Both the position numbers and the translations under genes were made by a program. Positions 44,358-54,018 of a DNA stretch of 64,000 nucleotides are shown here, in pieces (positions within the stretch are counted from its first letter, which is position 1; every line of letters begins with the position of its first letter). The DNA is from Paenibacillus sp. EZ-K15 (GTDB lineage: Bacteria > Bacillota > Bacilli > Paenibacillales > Paenibacillaceae), in the NCBI RefSeq assembly GCF_002573715.1, contig NZ_PDHM01000005.1, positions 62,001 to 126,000 on the forward strand. Direction: 5' to 3'. The notes below the pieces were generated by a model, which was not told where the DNA came from, did no database searches, and was given only the letters and a program-made list of their open reading frames with translations.

Positions 44358-45680
44358 ATGAAGCGCAGTTGGGTGAATTCGCCGTATTCATTTTCGCTTG
44401 GCATGTTTGCCATGATGGTCCCAAGCCAGGCTTTCAGCTCCTTTTACATCTTTTTCTACGTGGATACATTGGGTCTAGGCATTGGGCTCGCATCCCTGGC
44501 ACGAACCGTATTTCTGATCTGGGATGCGGTTAACAATCCGCTCATGGGGTATTGGTCTGATCGAACCAAGACCCGGCTGGGACGGCGCAGGCCGTGGGTG
44601 TTCGGCGCCATTCCGCTGTTCATGCTGACCTTCGTGCTGGTGTTCTCGCCGCCGGAAGGATTGTCTGAGAACGGACTGTTCGTGTGGTTCTTGGTTGCCC
44701 TTATCCTGTATGAAGCGGTAGCAACCGTACTATGGGTCAATTATGGAGCGCTGTTCCCCGAGCTGTTCCGCGGAGACCGCATCCGGGCAAAAGCCTCGGC
44801 CATCCAACAGGGCTACCAGGTCGTGGCACTATTGATCGGTACCGCGTTGACCCCGATTATTTATGACGCCATGGGGTTTTCGAATATGGCGATTCTGTAC
44901 GCGCTGCTGTTCGGCGTGTTCATGTTCCTCTGCATGATGAGCGTCCAAGAGCAGGAGGTGTACACCGCAAGCGAGCCGCTCAAGCTTTTCCAAGCGTTCC
45001 GCGAAACCTTGCGCAATAAGAAGTTTTGGGTGTTTAACATCTCCAATTCATTTGCCCAGACGGTAAATGGACTGATAAGCTCGACGATCCCATTTTATGC
45101 AAAATACGTGCTCAGCATCCCTGACAATCAAGTATCCATTCTGCTGGCTGCCGTGTTTGTATCGGTCATTCCGCTAGTATTCGTCTGGTATTGGATGATC
45201 CGAAGAATGGATGGTGTGAGAGCATGGCGGTTGTCGCTCGGCGTGTATGGACTTTCGGTCATTCCGCTCTGGTTTGGTTACGATCTGATGAGCGGGATTC
45301 TGGCGGGCATTGGCGTTGGGTTCGGTCTGGCGGGATTTCTGGTAACGCCGGCCATGGTTAGCGGCAACATCATCGATGAGGATGCGGAACGGACGGGGCT
45401 GCGCAGAGAGGGCATCTATACGGCTGTCAGCGGCTTTATTACGCGTTCCAGCGGATTGATCTCTGCTTTGGCATTTTTTGTTGTAGGCATGATATTCGGG
45501 TATGAAAGCGGTGATAATCCGGGGAGCGATCCGGAATCGACCTTCAGGTATTTGATCAGTGTCGTTCCATTGTGCTTGCTGGCTATTTCCTTTCTGTTAT
45601 CGTTTGCAACCAAAATCGAATTTTCAAAAACCATAGGAGGGGGACACGACCATGGAGCGAAGACTGATCATCAACTGTGA
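44358..45680 (+). CDS. MFS sugar symporter, glycoside-pentoside-hexuronide (GPH) type
   Basis: A 440-residue permease with about 12 helices. The GPH family motif LIWDAVNNPLMGYWSDRTKT lies in the helix 2-3 loop, followed by GRRRPWVFGAIPLFML. YGALFPELFRGDRIRAKASA and the late REGIYTAVSGFITR are also characteristic. ATG 44358 has GGAGGG six bases upstream; the frame is open earlier but without a site. It is coupled, by a 29-base overlap, to a ChbG-like deacetylase. Imported substrate is therefore likely a glycoside, perhaps an N-acetylated or acylated one. Melibiose-type ion symport is expected. Confidence 0.88.
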   Translation: MKRSWVNSPYSFSLGMFAMMVPSQAFSSFYIFFYVDTLGLGIGLASLARTVFLIWDAVNNPLMGYWSDRTKTRLGRRRPWVFGAIPLFMLTFVLVFSPPEGLSENGLFVWFLVALILYEAVATVLWVNYGALFPELFRGDRIRAKASAIQQGYQVVALLIGTALTPIIYDAMGFSNMAILYALLFGVFMFLCMMSVQEQEVYTASEPLKLFQAFRETLRNKKFWVFNISNSFAQTVNGLISSTIPFYAKYVLSIPDNQVSILLAAVFVSVIPLVFVWYWMIRRMDGVRAWRLSLGVYGLSVIPLWFGYDLMSGILAGIGVGFGLAGFLVTPAMVSGNIIDEDAERTGLRREGIYTAVSGFITRSSGLISALAFFVVGMIFGYESGDNPGSDPESTFRYLISVVPLCLLAISFLLSFATKIEFSKTIGGGHDHGAKTDHQL

Positions 45681-46569
45681 CGATTTCGGGCAAAGCAAGG
45701 CCATGAATGAGGCGATCCGCCATCTGCTGGAGGAGAACAAAGTCTCCTCGGCAACCATCATGACCGTGGCTCCCGGCTTTGAAGAAGCGGCCTCCTGGGT
45801 GGCACGCCGACGTCAACCGAACGTGGGGCTGCATCTGACCTTGACGAGCGAATTCGAGGCTCTGCGATGGCGCAGCTTAACGGGGCACTCTTCCCTTCAT
45901 GACGCTAGCGGTCATCAATACCGGACCGTTCCGGAGTTTGAACGGGGAGCAGTGACAGGTGCTGTGTTAAAAGAGCTGGAGGCACAGTACCGTCTGGCGA
46001 GCAAGGCCGGCATTCGCATCAGTCATGTGGATAATCATATGGGCAGCCTGTACGGGATGGAAACGGGGCGAAGCCTCATTCCGCAGATGCTGTGGAAGAC
46101 TTCGCGTTGGCGCCTCCCCGCACGACTGTTCCGCTATATCTACCCGGAGGATCCGCTGCTCAGCTCGCTGCCGAATATCGAGCGTCCGGTTGCGCTCGCC
46201 TCAGGCCTTGCTGATACGTTTGGCGTGCCAATCCCGGATTATCTGCTCTCGCATCCGTTTCCTGTTGTCGAGGGAGAGACCTACGAGAGCTTCAAGCAAT
46301 CGCTCATCGATAAGCTGTACAGACTCCCTGAAGGAGTCAGCGAAACCTATGTCCATCCCGGAGCGGAAGATGAATGGATGCTGGCGAATATTCCGAATTG
46401 GGAAAAGCGGGTATGGGAGTATCGGCTGCTGTTCGATGACGATTTTGCTTACGGACTACGGGATGCCAAAGTGATCCTGACGGATTACCGCTATGTGGAG
46501 GAGCACTTGAAGCGGCCCCGCGTGCGCTCGGCTGTTAAGCTGATGAAGGTTATGGCGAAAAAATCGTGA
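45652..46569 (+). CDS. ChbG/HpnK (YdjC) family carbohydrate deacetylase
   Basis: 305 residues with the family's metal-binding and catalytic signatures: LIINCDDFGQSKAMNEAI at the N-terminus, LHLTLTSEFE, and SHVDNHMGSLYGMETGRSLI; VSETYVHPGAEDEW carries the late His. The family removes acetyl groups from chito-oligosaccharides or cleaves N-acyl groups from lipid sugars. AGGAGGGGGAC precedes the start, inside the coding end of the GPH symporter, a 29-base overlap that ties uptake to deacetylation. A strong terminator follows. Confidence 0.9.
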   Translation: MERRLIINCDDFGQSKAMNEAIRHLLEENKVSSATIMTVAPGFEEAASWVARRRQPNVGLHLTLTSEFEALRWRSLTGHSSLHDASGHQYRTVPEFERGAVTGAVLKELEAQYRLASKAGIRISHVDNHMGSLYGMETGRSLIPQMLWKTSRWRLPARLFRYIYPEDPLLSSLPNIERPVALASGLADTFGVPIPDYLLSHPFPVVEGETYESFKQSLIDKLYRLPEGVSETYVHPGAEDEWMLANIPNWEKRVWEYRLLFDDDFAYGLRDAKVILTDYRYVEEHLKRPRVRSAVKLMKVMAKKS

Positions 46570-46585
46570 AAGAACCTGCAGCACG

Positions 46586-46623
46586 AACACCCCTTGCCGC
46601 GGCACCGGCAAGGGGTGTTTTGT
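46586..46623 (+). terminator. Terminator of the GPH/ChbG operon
   Basis: A perfect 14-bp stem, AACACCCCTTGCCG/CGGCAAGGGGTGTT, with a six-base loop and TT. Confidence 0.85.
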
Positions 46624-46695
46624 TAAGTATGATCGGGCGTGCGCAGCGCGTTGTGAGTTACAACTGTATTTAACAGTACGTAACTGTATTTAACT

Positions 46696-47403
46696 TTATT
46701 TCGCTGCAGCTTCCAGCTTGGTGATCTGTTCCTTGTACTGGTCCAGCAGTTTCGCCAGCGCATCTTTAATGGCTGCAGAATCCTTGGAATCCACTGATTT
46801 GAAGAGATCTATTCTTGCATGAATGAAAGCCAGATCCTCATCGCTGATTTTCACTGCCTTAACACTCGCTTCATCAGCTTGAATCAAGCTGGATGGAACC
46901 TCAACGGAATCCGTTTTCACAGCTTCTCCTGTTTCAAATACTGTTACATCCTCAAGAGGCGTGACACTTTCTTTGATCATGGTTGTATTGAATTCCTTAA
47001 TTTCTCCGCTGTCGATTAATTCCTGGATATCTTTAGCCGGCGTAGCCTTCACAGCGATTGAAAATTCGAGGGCACCCTTTACGTCATCAGGCTTCACGTC
47101 CCCATTAACCTCAACGGTGGTTGCTGCCTCCGAGAAAAAGAATGTTCCCTCAGCTCCGGCAAGCTTGCCGTATTTCTCCAGAGTCTCCTTCCAATCCTGA
47201 ACCGTTTCCGGCGCGTATTTCTCTGCCAATTCCAGCGGATTTGGCAGAATGGAGATGGTTGCAGCAGATTTAAGAGGCGCGCTTTTACCTGTTTGACTTG
47301 GTGCGTCGCTTGGTGTGTCAGTACCTGAGGCATGGACTGGAAGGGCTGCTGTTCCAAGCAGGGCGGCGGTTAGGGCGAGTTTTCCAAATAATCTGTGTTT
47401 CAT
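46696..47403 (-). CDS. Secreted hypothetical protein
   Basis: 235 residues. The signal peptide (KHRLFGKLALTAALLGTAAL) is cleaved near VHASG. A Thr/Ser/Pro-rich stretch follows and then a mixed alpha/beta body (LELAEKYAPETVQDWKETLE, GALEFSIAVKATPAKDIQEL), with a C-terminal coiled segment (ALAKLLDQYKEQITKLEAAA). The start is set at 47403, where AAGGAG lies nine bases upstream; the longer frame to 47517 has no site. No family is recognised. It is divergent from the OmpR-type regulator at 47564, so that system may control it. Confidence 0.75.
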   Translation of the reverse strand: MKHRLFGKLALTAALLGTAALPVHASGTDTPSDAPSQTGKSAPLKSAATISILPNPLELAEKYAPETVQDWKETLEKYGKLAGAEGTFFFSEAATTVEVNGDVKPDDVKGALEFSIAVKATPAKDIQELIDSGEIKEFNTTMIKESVTPLEDVTVFETGEAVKTDSVEVPSSLIQADEASVKAVKISDEDLAFIHARIDLFKSVDSKDSAAIKDALAKLLDQYKEQITKLEAAAK

Positions 47404-47563
47404 TGTGTAACACTCCTTATCGGGTTGGTTTGTCTTACAGTACCCAGTGTACGAGTCAGCATTGGCAGAACATTGGTGTATTTGTGGAAAAATAATGGCA
47501 TTCCCCATTCGCCGCACGACGCTTGGTATACTGGGAGGAGATTAACTCGGAGGTACGATATAT

Positions 47564-48283
47564 ATGAACCAAAATTATCTCATCGCCGTGGTCGACGATG
47601 ATCAGCATATACGGAATTTGGTGGAAGCTTATTTGCGCAAGGAAGGTTACCGGACCGTAGGGCTTGGAACAGCAGAGGAAGGCTGGGAGATGTGGAGAAC
47701 GAATCCGCCGGATATGTGGGTGCTGGATATTATGCTGCCCGGCATGGACGGTTTCGAATTGTGCCGGCGGATACGTGCGGAAGCCGAGGTACCCATCATT
47801 ATGATCTCTGCCAAGGATAGCGAAGTGGATAAAATACTGGGGCTTGAGCTGGGCAGCGATGACTATATGGTCAAACCGTTCAGCCCCCGTGAGCTGATTG
47901 CCCGAATCAAACGACAGCTAAACCGGTGGTATAAATTCAATCATGTAGAGAGTGTTCCGCGGCTTACGGCAGCCTCCCCGGAGCTAAGCAATGGGCGACT
48001 TCAGTTAATGCTGGAGGAGAGACGCGTGTTCTGGAACGGGGAAGAAGTAGATATGACCAACAAAGAATTCGAGATGCTGAAAGTGTTTGCCGAGCATCCG
48101 AACCGTGCATTTACAAGGGACGAATTGCTGACCTCCGTATGGGGGGACGACTATTTTGGAAGTGACCGGGCGGTTGACCATCTCATTAAACGGCTTCGAA
48201 AGAAAGTAGAGCATCTGCCGATCGAGGCCATATGGGGACATGGATACCGAATGAGAACGGATGGGGAGGAAACGTCGATATGA
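47564..48283 (+). CDS. OmpR/PhoB family response regulator
   Basis: 239 residues. The receiver has YLIAVVDDDQHIRNLVEAYL, the phosphoacceptor Asp in MWVLDIMLPGMDGFELCRRI, IIMISAKDS and DDYMVKPFSPRELIARI. The winged-helix domain spans about 140-235 (VDMTNKEFEMLKVFAEHPNR, FTRDELLTSVWGDDYFGSDR, VDHLIKRLRKKVEHL, IWGHGYRM). CGGAGGT precedes the start. It overlaps the kinase gene by four bases (ATGA), giving a standard two-component operon. The signal is unknown. Confidence 0.95.
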   Translation: MNQNYLIAVVDDDQHIRNLVEAYLRKEGYRTVGLGTAEEGWEMWRTNPPDMWVLDIMLPGMDGFELCRRIRAEAEVPIIMISAKDSEVDKILGLELGSDDYMVKPFSPRELIARIKRQLNRWYKFNHVESVPRLTAASPELSNGRLQLMLEERRVFWNGEEVDMTNKEFEMLKVFAEHPNRAFTRDELLTSVWGDDYFGSDRAVDHLIKRLRKKVEHLPIEAIWGHGYRMRTDGEETSI

Positions 48284-49644
48284 AGCTGGTGCATCAGATC
48301 AATCTTGCCTTTGCTTTATCACTCATACTTGTGCTGTCCGTGACGGCGGTCGTGATTCATTACGTGCTGCTGGACCATTTTATCGGTACGCAGAGAAAGG
48401 ATATGCAGTCCATTGGCGCCGAACTTTCGGCAACGCTCGAGACGGCTGCTGCCCAGAGCATTCCGATCGATAGCACGCCGATCGCCGTCAGCGGCTATGC
48501 CGCTTCTCGGATTGCGGATGTGGAAGTCATTATTCAGGATGCTCAGGGAAATGTGGTGGCTCCAATGGCCGTTGCTCCTGCTTATCCGTATACGGAGATA
48601 GCTCGCTTCACGCAGGATGACCCGACATCCTTCCAATCCGCCATCAAGAATGATACGTATCTCACAGAGGTCACGGCTGTTCCCCAAGGAACGGTAACGC
48701 TGATTACGCCAGTCAGCAAAATCAAGGCTATTGAGCAGGCGCTGATGGGGCGTTTGATGCTCGTATTTGCTGTGGGGGGCGTAATTATGGTTATCTTAAG
48801 CTTGTTCATCACCAAGAGATTGATTAAGCCCCTCATGCTGCTGCGGGAGGAATTGAAGAAGGTGAAAGAGCGCCAGTTCTCCGAAGTTCAGCGGGTGTCG
48901 GCAAGCGGAGAGATCGGCATAGTGGCAGAGTCTGTGTACGAAATGGCGGGGGAATTGGAGCGGTACAATCATGTGCAGAAGCAATTCTTCCAGAACGCAT
49001 CCCACGAACTGAAGTCGCCACTAATGTCCATCTCCGGGTATGCGGAGGGAATTCGGGACGGCATATTCGAAGGGGAGGATATCCGCAAAGGGCTGGATAT
49101 CATTATGAGTGAGAGCAGCCGCATGAAAAATATCGTGACCGAGATGACGCTGCTCGCGAAGCTGGACAGCGAGGATGATATATTTAAAGCCACGGCGGTT
49201 AATTTGAAGGAGCTCGTGGAGGAAACGATTGAAAGAGTCAATCCGGTCTTGGTGAAAAAAGGACTGTTCGTGCATCCTTCCTATGGCGATAACGAATCAT
49301 TAATGGTGTATGCCGACCGAGATAAGCTGCTGCAAGCGCTGCTGAACATCGTTTCGAATGGGGCGAGGCACGCGAGCAAGCATATATACATTCAAGCCGG
49401 TATCCAAAATGGCCGGGTATTGCTCACCGTTTCCGATGATGGCGAAGGCATATCCGAGGAACTGCTTCCGTACCTGTTTCACCGGTTTGTGAAGGGCAAG
49501 AACGGGGAGTCCGGCCTGGGTCTGGCCATTGCCCGCGCAATTGTGGAACGCTGCGGAGGTTTGATCACGGCGGGGAATCGCAAAGAGGGAGGCGCCGTCA
49601 TCTCGTTAGGTTTTCCTCCGTATAGGAAGACAACCATGGTCTAG
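48280..49644 (+). CDS. HAMP-HisKA sensor histidine kinase
   Basis: 454 residues. One membrane helix lies at about 5-28 (INLAFALSLILVLSVTAVVI), followed by an external sensor of about 130 residues and a second helix (LMLVFAVGGVIMVILSLFIT). A HAMP linker leads to the HisKA motif (FFQNASHELKSPLMSISGYA). The ATPase boxes are LLQALLNIVSNGARHASKHI, TVSDDGEGISEELLPYLFHR and GESGLGLAIARAIVERCGG. ATG 48280 overlaps the regulator stop, with GGGGAGGAAA upstream. It phosphorylates the partner at 47564. Confidence 0.95.
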   Translation: MKLVHQINLAFALSLILVLSVTAVVIHYVLLDHFIGTQRKDMQSIGAELSATLETAAAQSIPIDSTPIAVSGYAASRIADVEVIIQDAQGNVVAPMAVAPAYPYTEIARFTQDDPTSFQSAIKNDTYLTEVTAVPQGTVTLITPVSKIKAIEQALMGRLMLVFAVGGVIMVILSLFITKRLIKPLMLLREELKKVKERQFSEVQRVSASGEIGIVAESVYEMAGELERYNHVQKQFFQNASHELKSPLMSISGYAEGIRDGIFEGEDIRKGLDIIMSESSRMKNIVTEMTLLAKLDSEDDIFKATAVNLKELVEETIERVNPVLVKKGLFVHPSYGDNESLMVYADRDKLLQALLNIVSNGARHASKHIYIQAGIQNGRVLLTVSDDGEGISEELLPYLFHRFVKGKNGESGLGLAIARAIVERCGGLITAGNRKEGGAVISLGFPPYRKTTMV

Positions 49645-49695
49645 TTCATGTTTGCCCCAATCGGTGTCCATAGACGAAATCACCCTGGTTGGGTA

Positions 49696-49743
49696 AGAGG
49701 GACTTTTTCTGGGTATTTATACTTAAAGAAAGTCTCTTTTTTT
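49696..49743 (+). terminator. Terminator of the two-component operon
   Basis: AAGAGGGACTTT pairs with AAAGTCTCTT (one bulged G), followed by a T run to 49743. Confidence 0.75.
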
Positions 49744-49863
49744 GCGCATTCACACATATCATTCAATATTCACTAACAAAACGCGTAAGCTATAGAGGAT
49801 TTCAAGTTGGAAGGCAGAATTCTGTATATATCCGGGCAAGCTGGATGATAACAGGTGACAAGC

Positions 49864-51324
49864 ATGATACAAAATAATCAAAAGGCGATGGTGATGTTGT
49901 CCATGGATATGCAGTATCGAATTGAAAAAGATTTTCTGGGGGAAAAACAGCTTCCTGTGGAAGCCTATTACGGCATTAATACGGTTAGGGCGGTAGAGAA
50001 CTTTCCGATCAGCGGGGTACCCATTCATGCAGAATTGATTTCTGCATTGGGCGAGGTTAAGAAAGCCGCGGCACTGGCGAACATGGAGCTTGGCCTGCTG
50101 CCGAAAAAGATAGGCAGTGCCATTATAGATGCGGCAGACGAGGTCATCGCGGGCAATCTCCGTTCCGAATTCATTGTCGATTCCATCCAGGGCGGAGCAG
50201 GCACTTCGATCAATATGAATATGAATGAGGTCTTGGCGAACCGGGCGCTGGAAATTTTGGGAAAACAGAAGGCTGAGTATTTCTACTGCAATCCTAATAA
50301 TCATGTCAATATGTCGCAATCCACGAACGATGCCATTCCGACGGCGATCCGCATTGCGTCTTACCGTCTGACACAGGATCTGCTTGAGGTGTTCCGAACC
50401 TTGGTTGCCGGCATTCAGGCGAAGGCCAAGGAATTTGACGATGTCATCAAGATGGGGCGCACGCATCTGCAGGATGCGGTACCGATTCGACTCGGACAAG
50501 AGTTCGGGGCTTATGCCAATGTTCTGACGCGTGACATCAATCGCATCGAGCGGGCGGCGCAAGGTTTGTTAGTCGTTAATATGGGAGCGACGGCCGTAGG
50601 TACGGGACTTAATGCAACGCCTGACTATATGCACAGCGTCGTTCAACATTTGATTGAGCAGACAGGCTTCTCCTTGAAGCAAGCTGAAGATTTGGTCGAT
50701 GCTACCCAGAACACCGATGCGTATATGGAATTATCGGCTGCGCTCAAAGTGTGTGCCGTGAACTTCTCGAAAATGTGCAACGATATCCGCTTGATGGCTT
50801 CCGGCCCGAGAGCGGGCTTGAACGAATTGAACGTGCCGGCGAGACAACCGGGTTCGTCGATTATGCCGGGCAAGGTCAATCCGGTTATGGCCGAGGTCAT
50901 GAACCAGGTGTCGTTTCAAGTTATCGGCAATGACCATACGATCAGTTTGGCATGCGAAGCCGGGCAATTCGAGCTTAACGTCATGGTTCCGGTTGCAGCG
51001 AACAACTTGATGCATTCCCTCAAAATCCTGAAGAACGGCATGGATGTGTTCTACAAGAATCTGATGGTCGATCTTACAGCGAATAAGGAACGCTGCAAGT
51101 ACTTCGTGGATAACAGCTACGGCATTATTACGGCATTGAACCCGCATCTGGGTTATGACGTAGCTTCCAGACTGGTGAAGGAAGCCCAGAAGACAGGCCA
51201 AAGCATCAAGGAGATTATTCTGGAGCAAGGTCTTTTGACAGAGGAACAAATCCAGGTCATCCTGGACCCTTACCATATGACATCCCCAGGCATTGCCGGA
51301 GAAGAGTTCCTGCTAAACCAATAA
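49864..51324 (+). CDS. aspA: Aspartate ammonia-lyase (aspartase)
   Basis: 486 residues of the aspartase/fumarase superfamily, reversibly converting L-aspartate to fumarate and ammonia. It begins RIEKDFLGEKQLPVEAYYGI, as aspartases do. It has GRTHLQDAVPIRLGQEFGAY, NMNEVLANRA and VNMSQSTNDAIPTAIRIA, and the signature loop GSSIMPGKVNPVMAEVMNQV with the catalytic Ser. The Lys/Asn of the signature are intact. ATG 49864 has AGGTGA upstream; later in-frame ATGs (49888 onward) are alternatives. It stands alone with its own terminator. Aspartase is preferred over fumarase because of the QLPVEAYYGI start. Confidence 0.93.
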   Translation: MIQNNQKAMVMLSMDMQYRIEKDFLGEKQLPVEAYYGINTVRAVENFPISGVPIHAELISALGEVKKAAALANMELGLLPKKIGSAIIDAADEVIAGNLRSEFIVDSIQGGAGTSINMNMNEVLANRALEILGKQKAEYFYCNPNNHVNMSQSTNDAIPTAIRIASYRLTQDLLEVFRTLVAGIQAKAKEFDDVIKMGRTHLQDAVPIRLGQEFGAYANVLTRDINRIERAAQGLLVVNMGATAVGTGLNATPDYMHSVVQHLIEQTGFSLKQAEDLVDATQNTDAYMELSAALKVCAVNFSKMCNDIRLMASGPRAGLNELNVPARQPGSSIMPGKVNPVMAEVMNQVSFQVIGNDHTISLACEAGQFELNVMVPVAANNLMHSLKILKNGMDVFYKNLMVDLTANKERCKYFVDNSYGIITALNPHLGYDVASRLVKEAQKTGQSIKEIILEQGLLTEEQIQVILDPYHMTSPGIAGEEFLLNQ

Positions 51325-51352
51325 GGTGTACCCTTGTTTTATCGATACAAAG

Positions 51353-51388
51353 AGCCGACCAAGATGTAGATCTTGGTCGGCTTTTTTT
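51353..51388 (+). terminator. Terminator after aspA
   Basis: A perfect 13-bp stem, AGCCGACCAAGAT/ATCTTGGTCGGCT, with a four-base loop and seven T. Confidence 0.93.
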
Positions 51389-51489
51389 GGCGTTGTCGGT
51401 TATCTCGAGTTGATGACATAGATAAGGCTTGTGAAACCGTTTGAGTCCGGTCGCAAGATATGACCAGCAGGGCAAGGGTGTTAATGGTA

Positions 51490-52101
51490 TTATGGATTGT
51501 TAAGTGCGGCTATGAGGGAGGTGATGACGTTCTTCTCGGGATCCCCCAGCCCCTTATTCGTTTGCCATTGTTCGAGCTCTTGCCTCACCTGTGAAACATC
51601 CTGGTAACCAAGATGGTAAGCAATACTGGAAATGACGCTTTGCCTGTTAGCATCGTCACTCAAATCAGCAAGTGCTTGAACCACGCCTTCCGTGTCTTGG
51701 GTAAACAATTCTCCTGCGATGGCGGCATATTGCTCGGCAGAGGCGCCGTCGAGATTTGTTGTTGCCAGGAACAGGCTTCTGTAATGCTCGGGTTTGATAA
51801 GGGAGCGGTGGGTATACAGCAGCTCAAGAGTCGCCAATGTTTGGCCATTACTCAGGCGGTTATATTCTGTCCAGTCTATGCCTTCCAATTGAGCAAGCAT
51901 GTTCGTGACTTTATCCTCGGTACTCATGTCCTCCTCTTTATATAATGAAAAAATGTTCTCCGCCGTACTGTTGTAGTCAATCACTGCAGTTGTCGCAGGT
52001 TCGGATGATGAAGTCGGCGCTTCAGCTTGATTGCTCGAGCAGGCTGTTACAAGAAATAGAACGGCCATGAGGAACAGGTAAGTCATATTGGGTTTGAACA
52101 T
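51490..52101 (-). CDS. Hypothetical lipoprotein
   Basis: 203 residues. A signal (YLFLMAVLFLVTAC) ends in the lipobox VTAC|S and is followed by a Ser/Ala/Pro linker. The mature part is helical (TVENIF-like segment, KVTNMLAQLEGIDWTEYNRL, LELLYTHRSLIKPEHYRSLF, NRQSVISSIAYHLGYQDVSQ). No family is recognised. AAAGGAGA precedes the start on the minus strand, and it is divergent from the sensor kinase gene at 52347. Confidence 0.8.
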   Translation of the reverse strand: MFKPNMTYLFLMAVLFLVTACSSNQAEAPTSSSEPATTAVIDYNSTAENIFSLYKEEDMSTEDKVTNMLAQLEGIDWTEYNRLSNGQTLATLELLYTHRSLIKPEHYRSLFLATTNLDGASAEQYAAIAGELFTQDTEGVVQALADLSDDANRQSVISSIAYHLGYQDVSQVRQELEQWQTNKGLGDPEKNVITSLIAALNNP

Positions 52102-52322
52102 GGATTCTCATCTCCTTTACATCCTAAACGGATATTTCCTGTAAAGAGTTACATAAACAGGAGAAGAATAAAAGAATATGTTTCCAAAGTTCTGCTTATC
52201 CCGTATATATTCATAAATGCTAAGATGAACGCTGCCATGTTCACATTCTATTAAGTTTACCGGCAGGCTCCATCTGCCGATAAAAGTGATAGAATAAACG
52301 TTAGGGTACATTAAAGTGGCAG

Positions 52323-52328
52323 TATAAT
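52323..52328 (+). promoter_or_regulatory. Candidate -10 element of the sensor kinase gene
   Basis: A perfect TATAAT lies 18 bases before the TTG start. The -35 region (TTAGGG at 52301-52306) is poor. If used, the mRNA leader would be very short, so confidence is modest. Confidence 0.35.
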
Positions 52329-52346
52329 AAAAAGGGGTATGTGATT

Positions 52347-53969
52347 TTGGATAATCAATGTGGTGAAATAACTGATCAGGAGATCATTCAGCAAACTAAG
52401 CAGCAGTGTATAGACAAGGGGATGGACCCGGAGCTTGTTCCAACACATACGAATCGATTGAATGATGAGGTATTGGCCGCAAGGCGTGCAAAATATAAAG
52501 AGTACATTGAAGTAATACAAGTTTTCGTAAATAAGTTCCTTTCCTCCGGATCAGGAAACCCTGTCGTGATTACAATTACGGATAACGAGGGATTCATTCT
52601 TGATATGGAAGGGGACCCGACCATTATAGAAACAGCCCGGTATTTGGGTATTGCCGAGGGCAACGGCTATTCCCAAGAAGACGGTCCAAGCTCAATTGAT
52701 CTGTGTCTCCGGTACGAGCGGCCGTTTACGTTGGTAGGAGAGGACCATTTTCATCACATTCTTCACCGCATGGCATGTTATTCGGCTCCCTTTCATGGCG
52801 GGGATGGGAAGGAGATCATAGGAACGATCTCTTTAATGACGCACAGGGAGTTTGTTCACCCGCATTTGCATGCCTTGCTGTGCACGATGGCCGATTCCCT
52901 GGAACGGGAGATGGTTACCCGCAAACAGAACACGCAGCTGCAAACCTTGAATCAGGTGCTCCTCGGAACGAATCATTATGGCGTAATCATTACCGATGCA
53001 AAGGGTCAGATTCTGGAGATGAACGAAACCAGCTTAAGCCTGCTGTGCAAAGGCGGCAGCGACCGAAACCGAACCCAATATGTGGGTCGATCGGTATTCG
53101 GAATCAAGCCGATTGGCGAGTATTATGAGCGGGTGATACACCGGCAGCAAATCTGCATCGGAGAAGAGCTTTCGCTTGAGATTTCTGGAAACATGAATCA
53201 CTATATACTTGATGTTCAGCCTGCTTATGACCGTGAGGGACAGCTCATGCGGGTGGTAGGTTTTCTTCGTGATATTACAGAGCTGAAGCGGACGGAGGAA
53301 GTGCTGCGGAATACGGAAAAGCTGGTATTTGCCGGTCAGGTTGCCGTAAGCATCGCTCATGAAGTGCGCAATCCTCTCACCACGGTGAAGGGAATGCTCC
53401 AGTTAGCGAATAAGGACGCCTGCCTTCGGCACTATGACCTGATTATGTCCGAGCTGGAGCGGGCTAATCTGATGGTAGGGGAATTTATGATTCTGGGCAA
53501 GCCCCAGGCTGCGGTCTTTAAGCTAGAGGATTGCGGTGAGATTCTGGCAGAGGTGCTCCACTTGTTTGCCATTCAGGCGAAGCTTAGCGGGATCGACATG
53601 ACCCAATGCATCGGGCAGCATGCAACGATTCTATGTGATCGGAACCAGATTAAGCAGGTATTTCTTAATATTCTGAAGAATGCGATGGAAGCCTTGCCGC
53701 ATGGCGGGAACATTCACATTCATCTGGATGTGCAGGAAGGATATCAACGCGTGATTTTTACGGATAACGGCTCCGGCATGACGGATGACGTGCTTCAGCG
53801 GATTGGGGAGCCTTTTCATACGACCAAGCCGGACGGCAATGGCCTTGGCATTATGATCGTCCACCGGATCATGGAGAGCCACAATGGCCGGATTGTCATC
53901 CGGAGCGAGGAAGAGCGGGGAACATCGGTCGAAATAAGTCTGCCGATCTCGAGTCAGAGCCCGGTCTAG
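52347..53969 (+). CDS. GAF-PAS sensor histidine kinase
   Basis: 540 residues, no membrane helix, so a cytoplasmic sensor. The N-terminal 210 residues form a GAF-like domain of the type seen in AcoR/DhaR-like activators (VVITITDNEGFILDMEGDPT, YSQEDGPSSIDLCLRYERPF). A PAS domain follows at about 215-320 (GVIITDAKGQILEMNETSLS, VVGFLRDITELKRTEE), then HisKA (VAVSIAHEVRNPLTTVKGML) and HATPase (IKQVFLNILKNAMEALPHGG, TDNGSGMTDDVLQRIGEPFH). The kinase core resembles sporulation kinases. TTG 52347 sits nine bases after AAAGGGG, whereas the GTG at 52341 is too close. No response regulator is adjacent, which fits an orphan kinase feeding a phosphorelay. Confidence 0.9.
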   Translation: MDNQCGEITDQEIIQQTKQQCIDKGMDPELVPTHTNRLNDEVLAARRAKYKEYIEVIQVFVNKFLSSGSGNPVVITITDNEGFILDMEGDPTIIETARYLGIAEGNGYSQEDGPSSIDLCLRYERPFTLVGEDHFHHILHRMACYSAPFHGGDGKEIIGTISLMTHREFVHPHLHALLCTMADSLEREMVTRKQNTQLQTLNQVLLGTNHYGVIITDAKGQILEMNETSLSLLCKGGSDRNRTQYVGRSVFGIKPIGEYYERVIHRQQICIGEELSLEISGNMNHYILDVQPAYDREGQLMRVVGFLRDITELKRTEEVLRNTEKLVFAGQVAVSIAHEVRNPLTTVKGMLQLANKDACLRHYDLIMSELERANLMVGEFMILGKPQAAVFKLEDCGEILAEVLHLFAIQAKLSGIDMTQCIGQHATILCDRNQIKQVFLNILKNAMEALPHGGNIHIHLDVQEGYQRVIFTDNGSGMTDDVLQRIGEPFHTTKPDGNGLGIMIVHRIMESHNGRIVIRSEEERGTSVEISLPISSQSPV

Positions 53970-54018
53970 TTAAGCTGATGAACTATTAAGGTTATGCAGA
54001 ATTATGCGGATCAACAGA

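Noticed and set aside
44180..44533. A 117-residue frame upstream of and overlapping the GPH symporter gene
   Set aside because: It has poor coding character and no start signal, and it covers conserved symporter helices in another frame.
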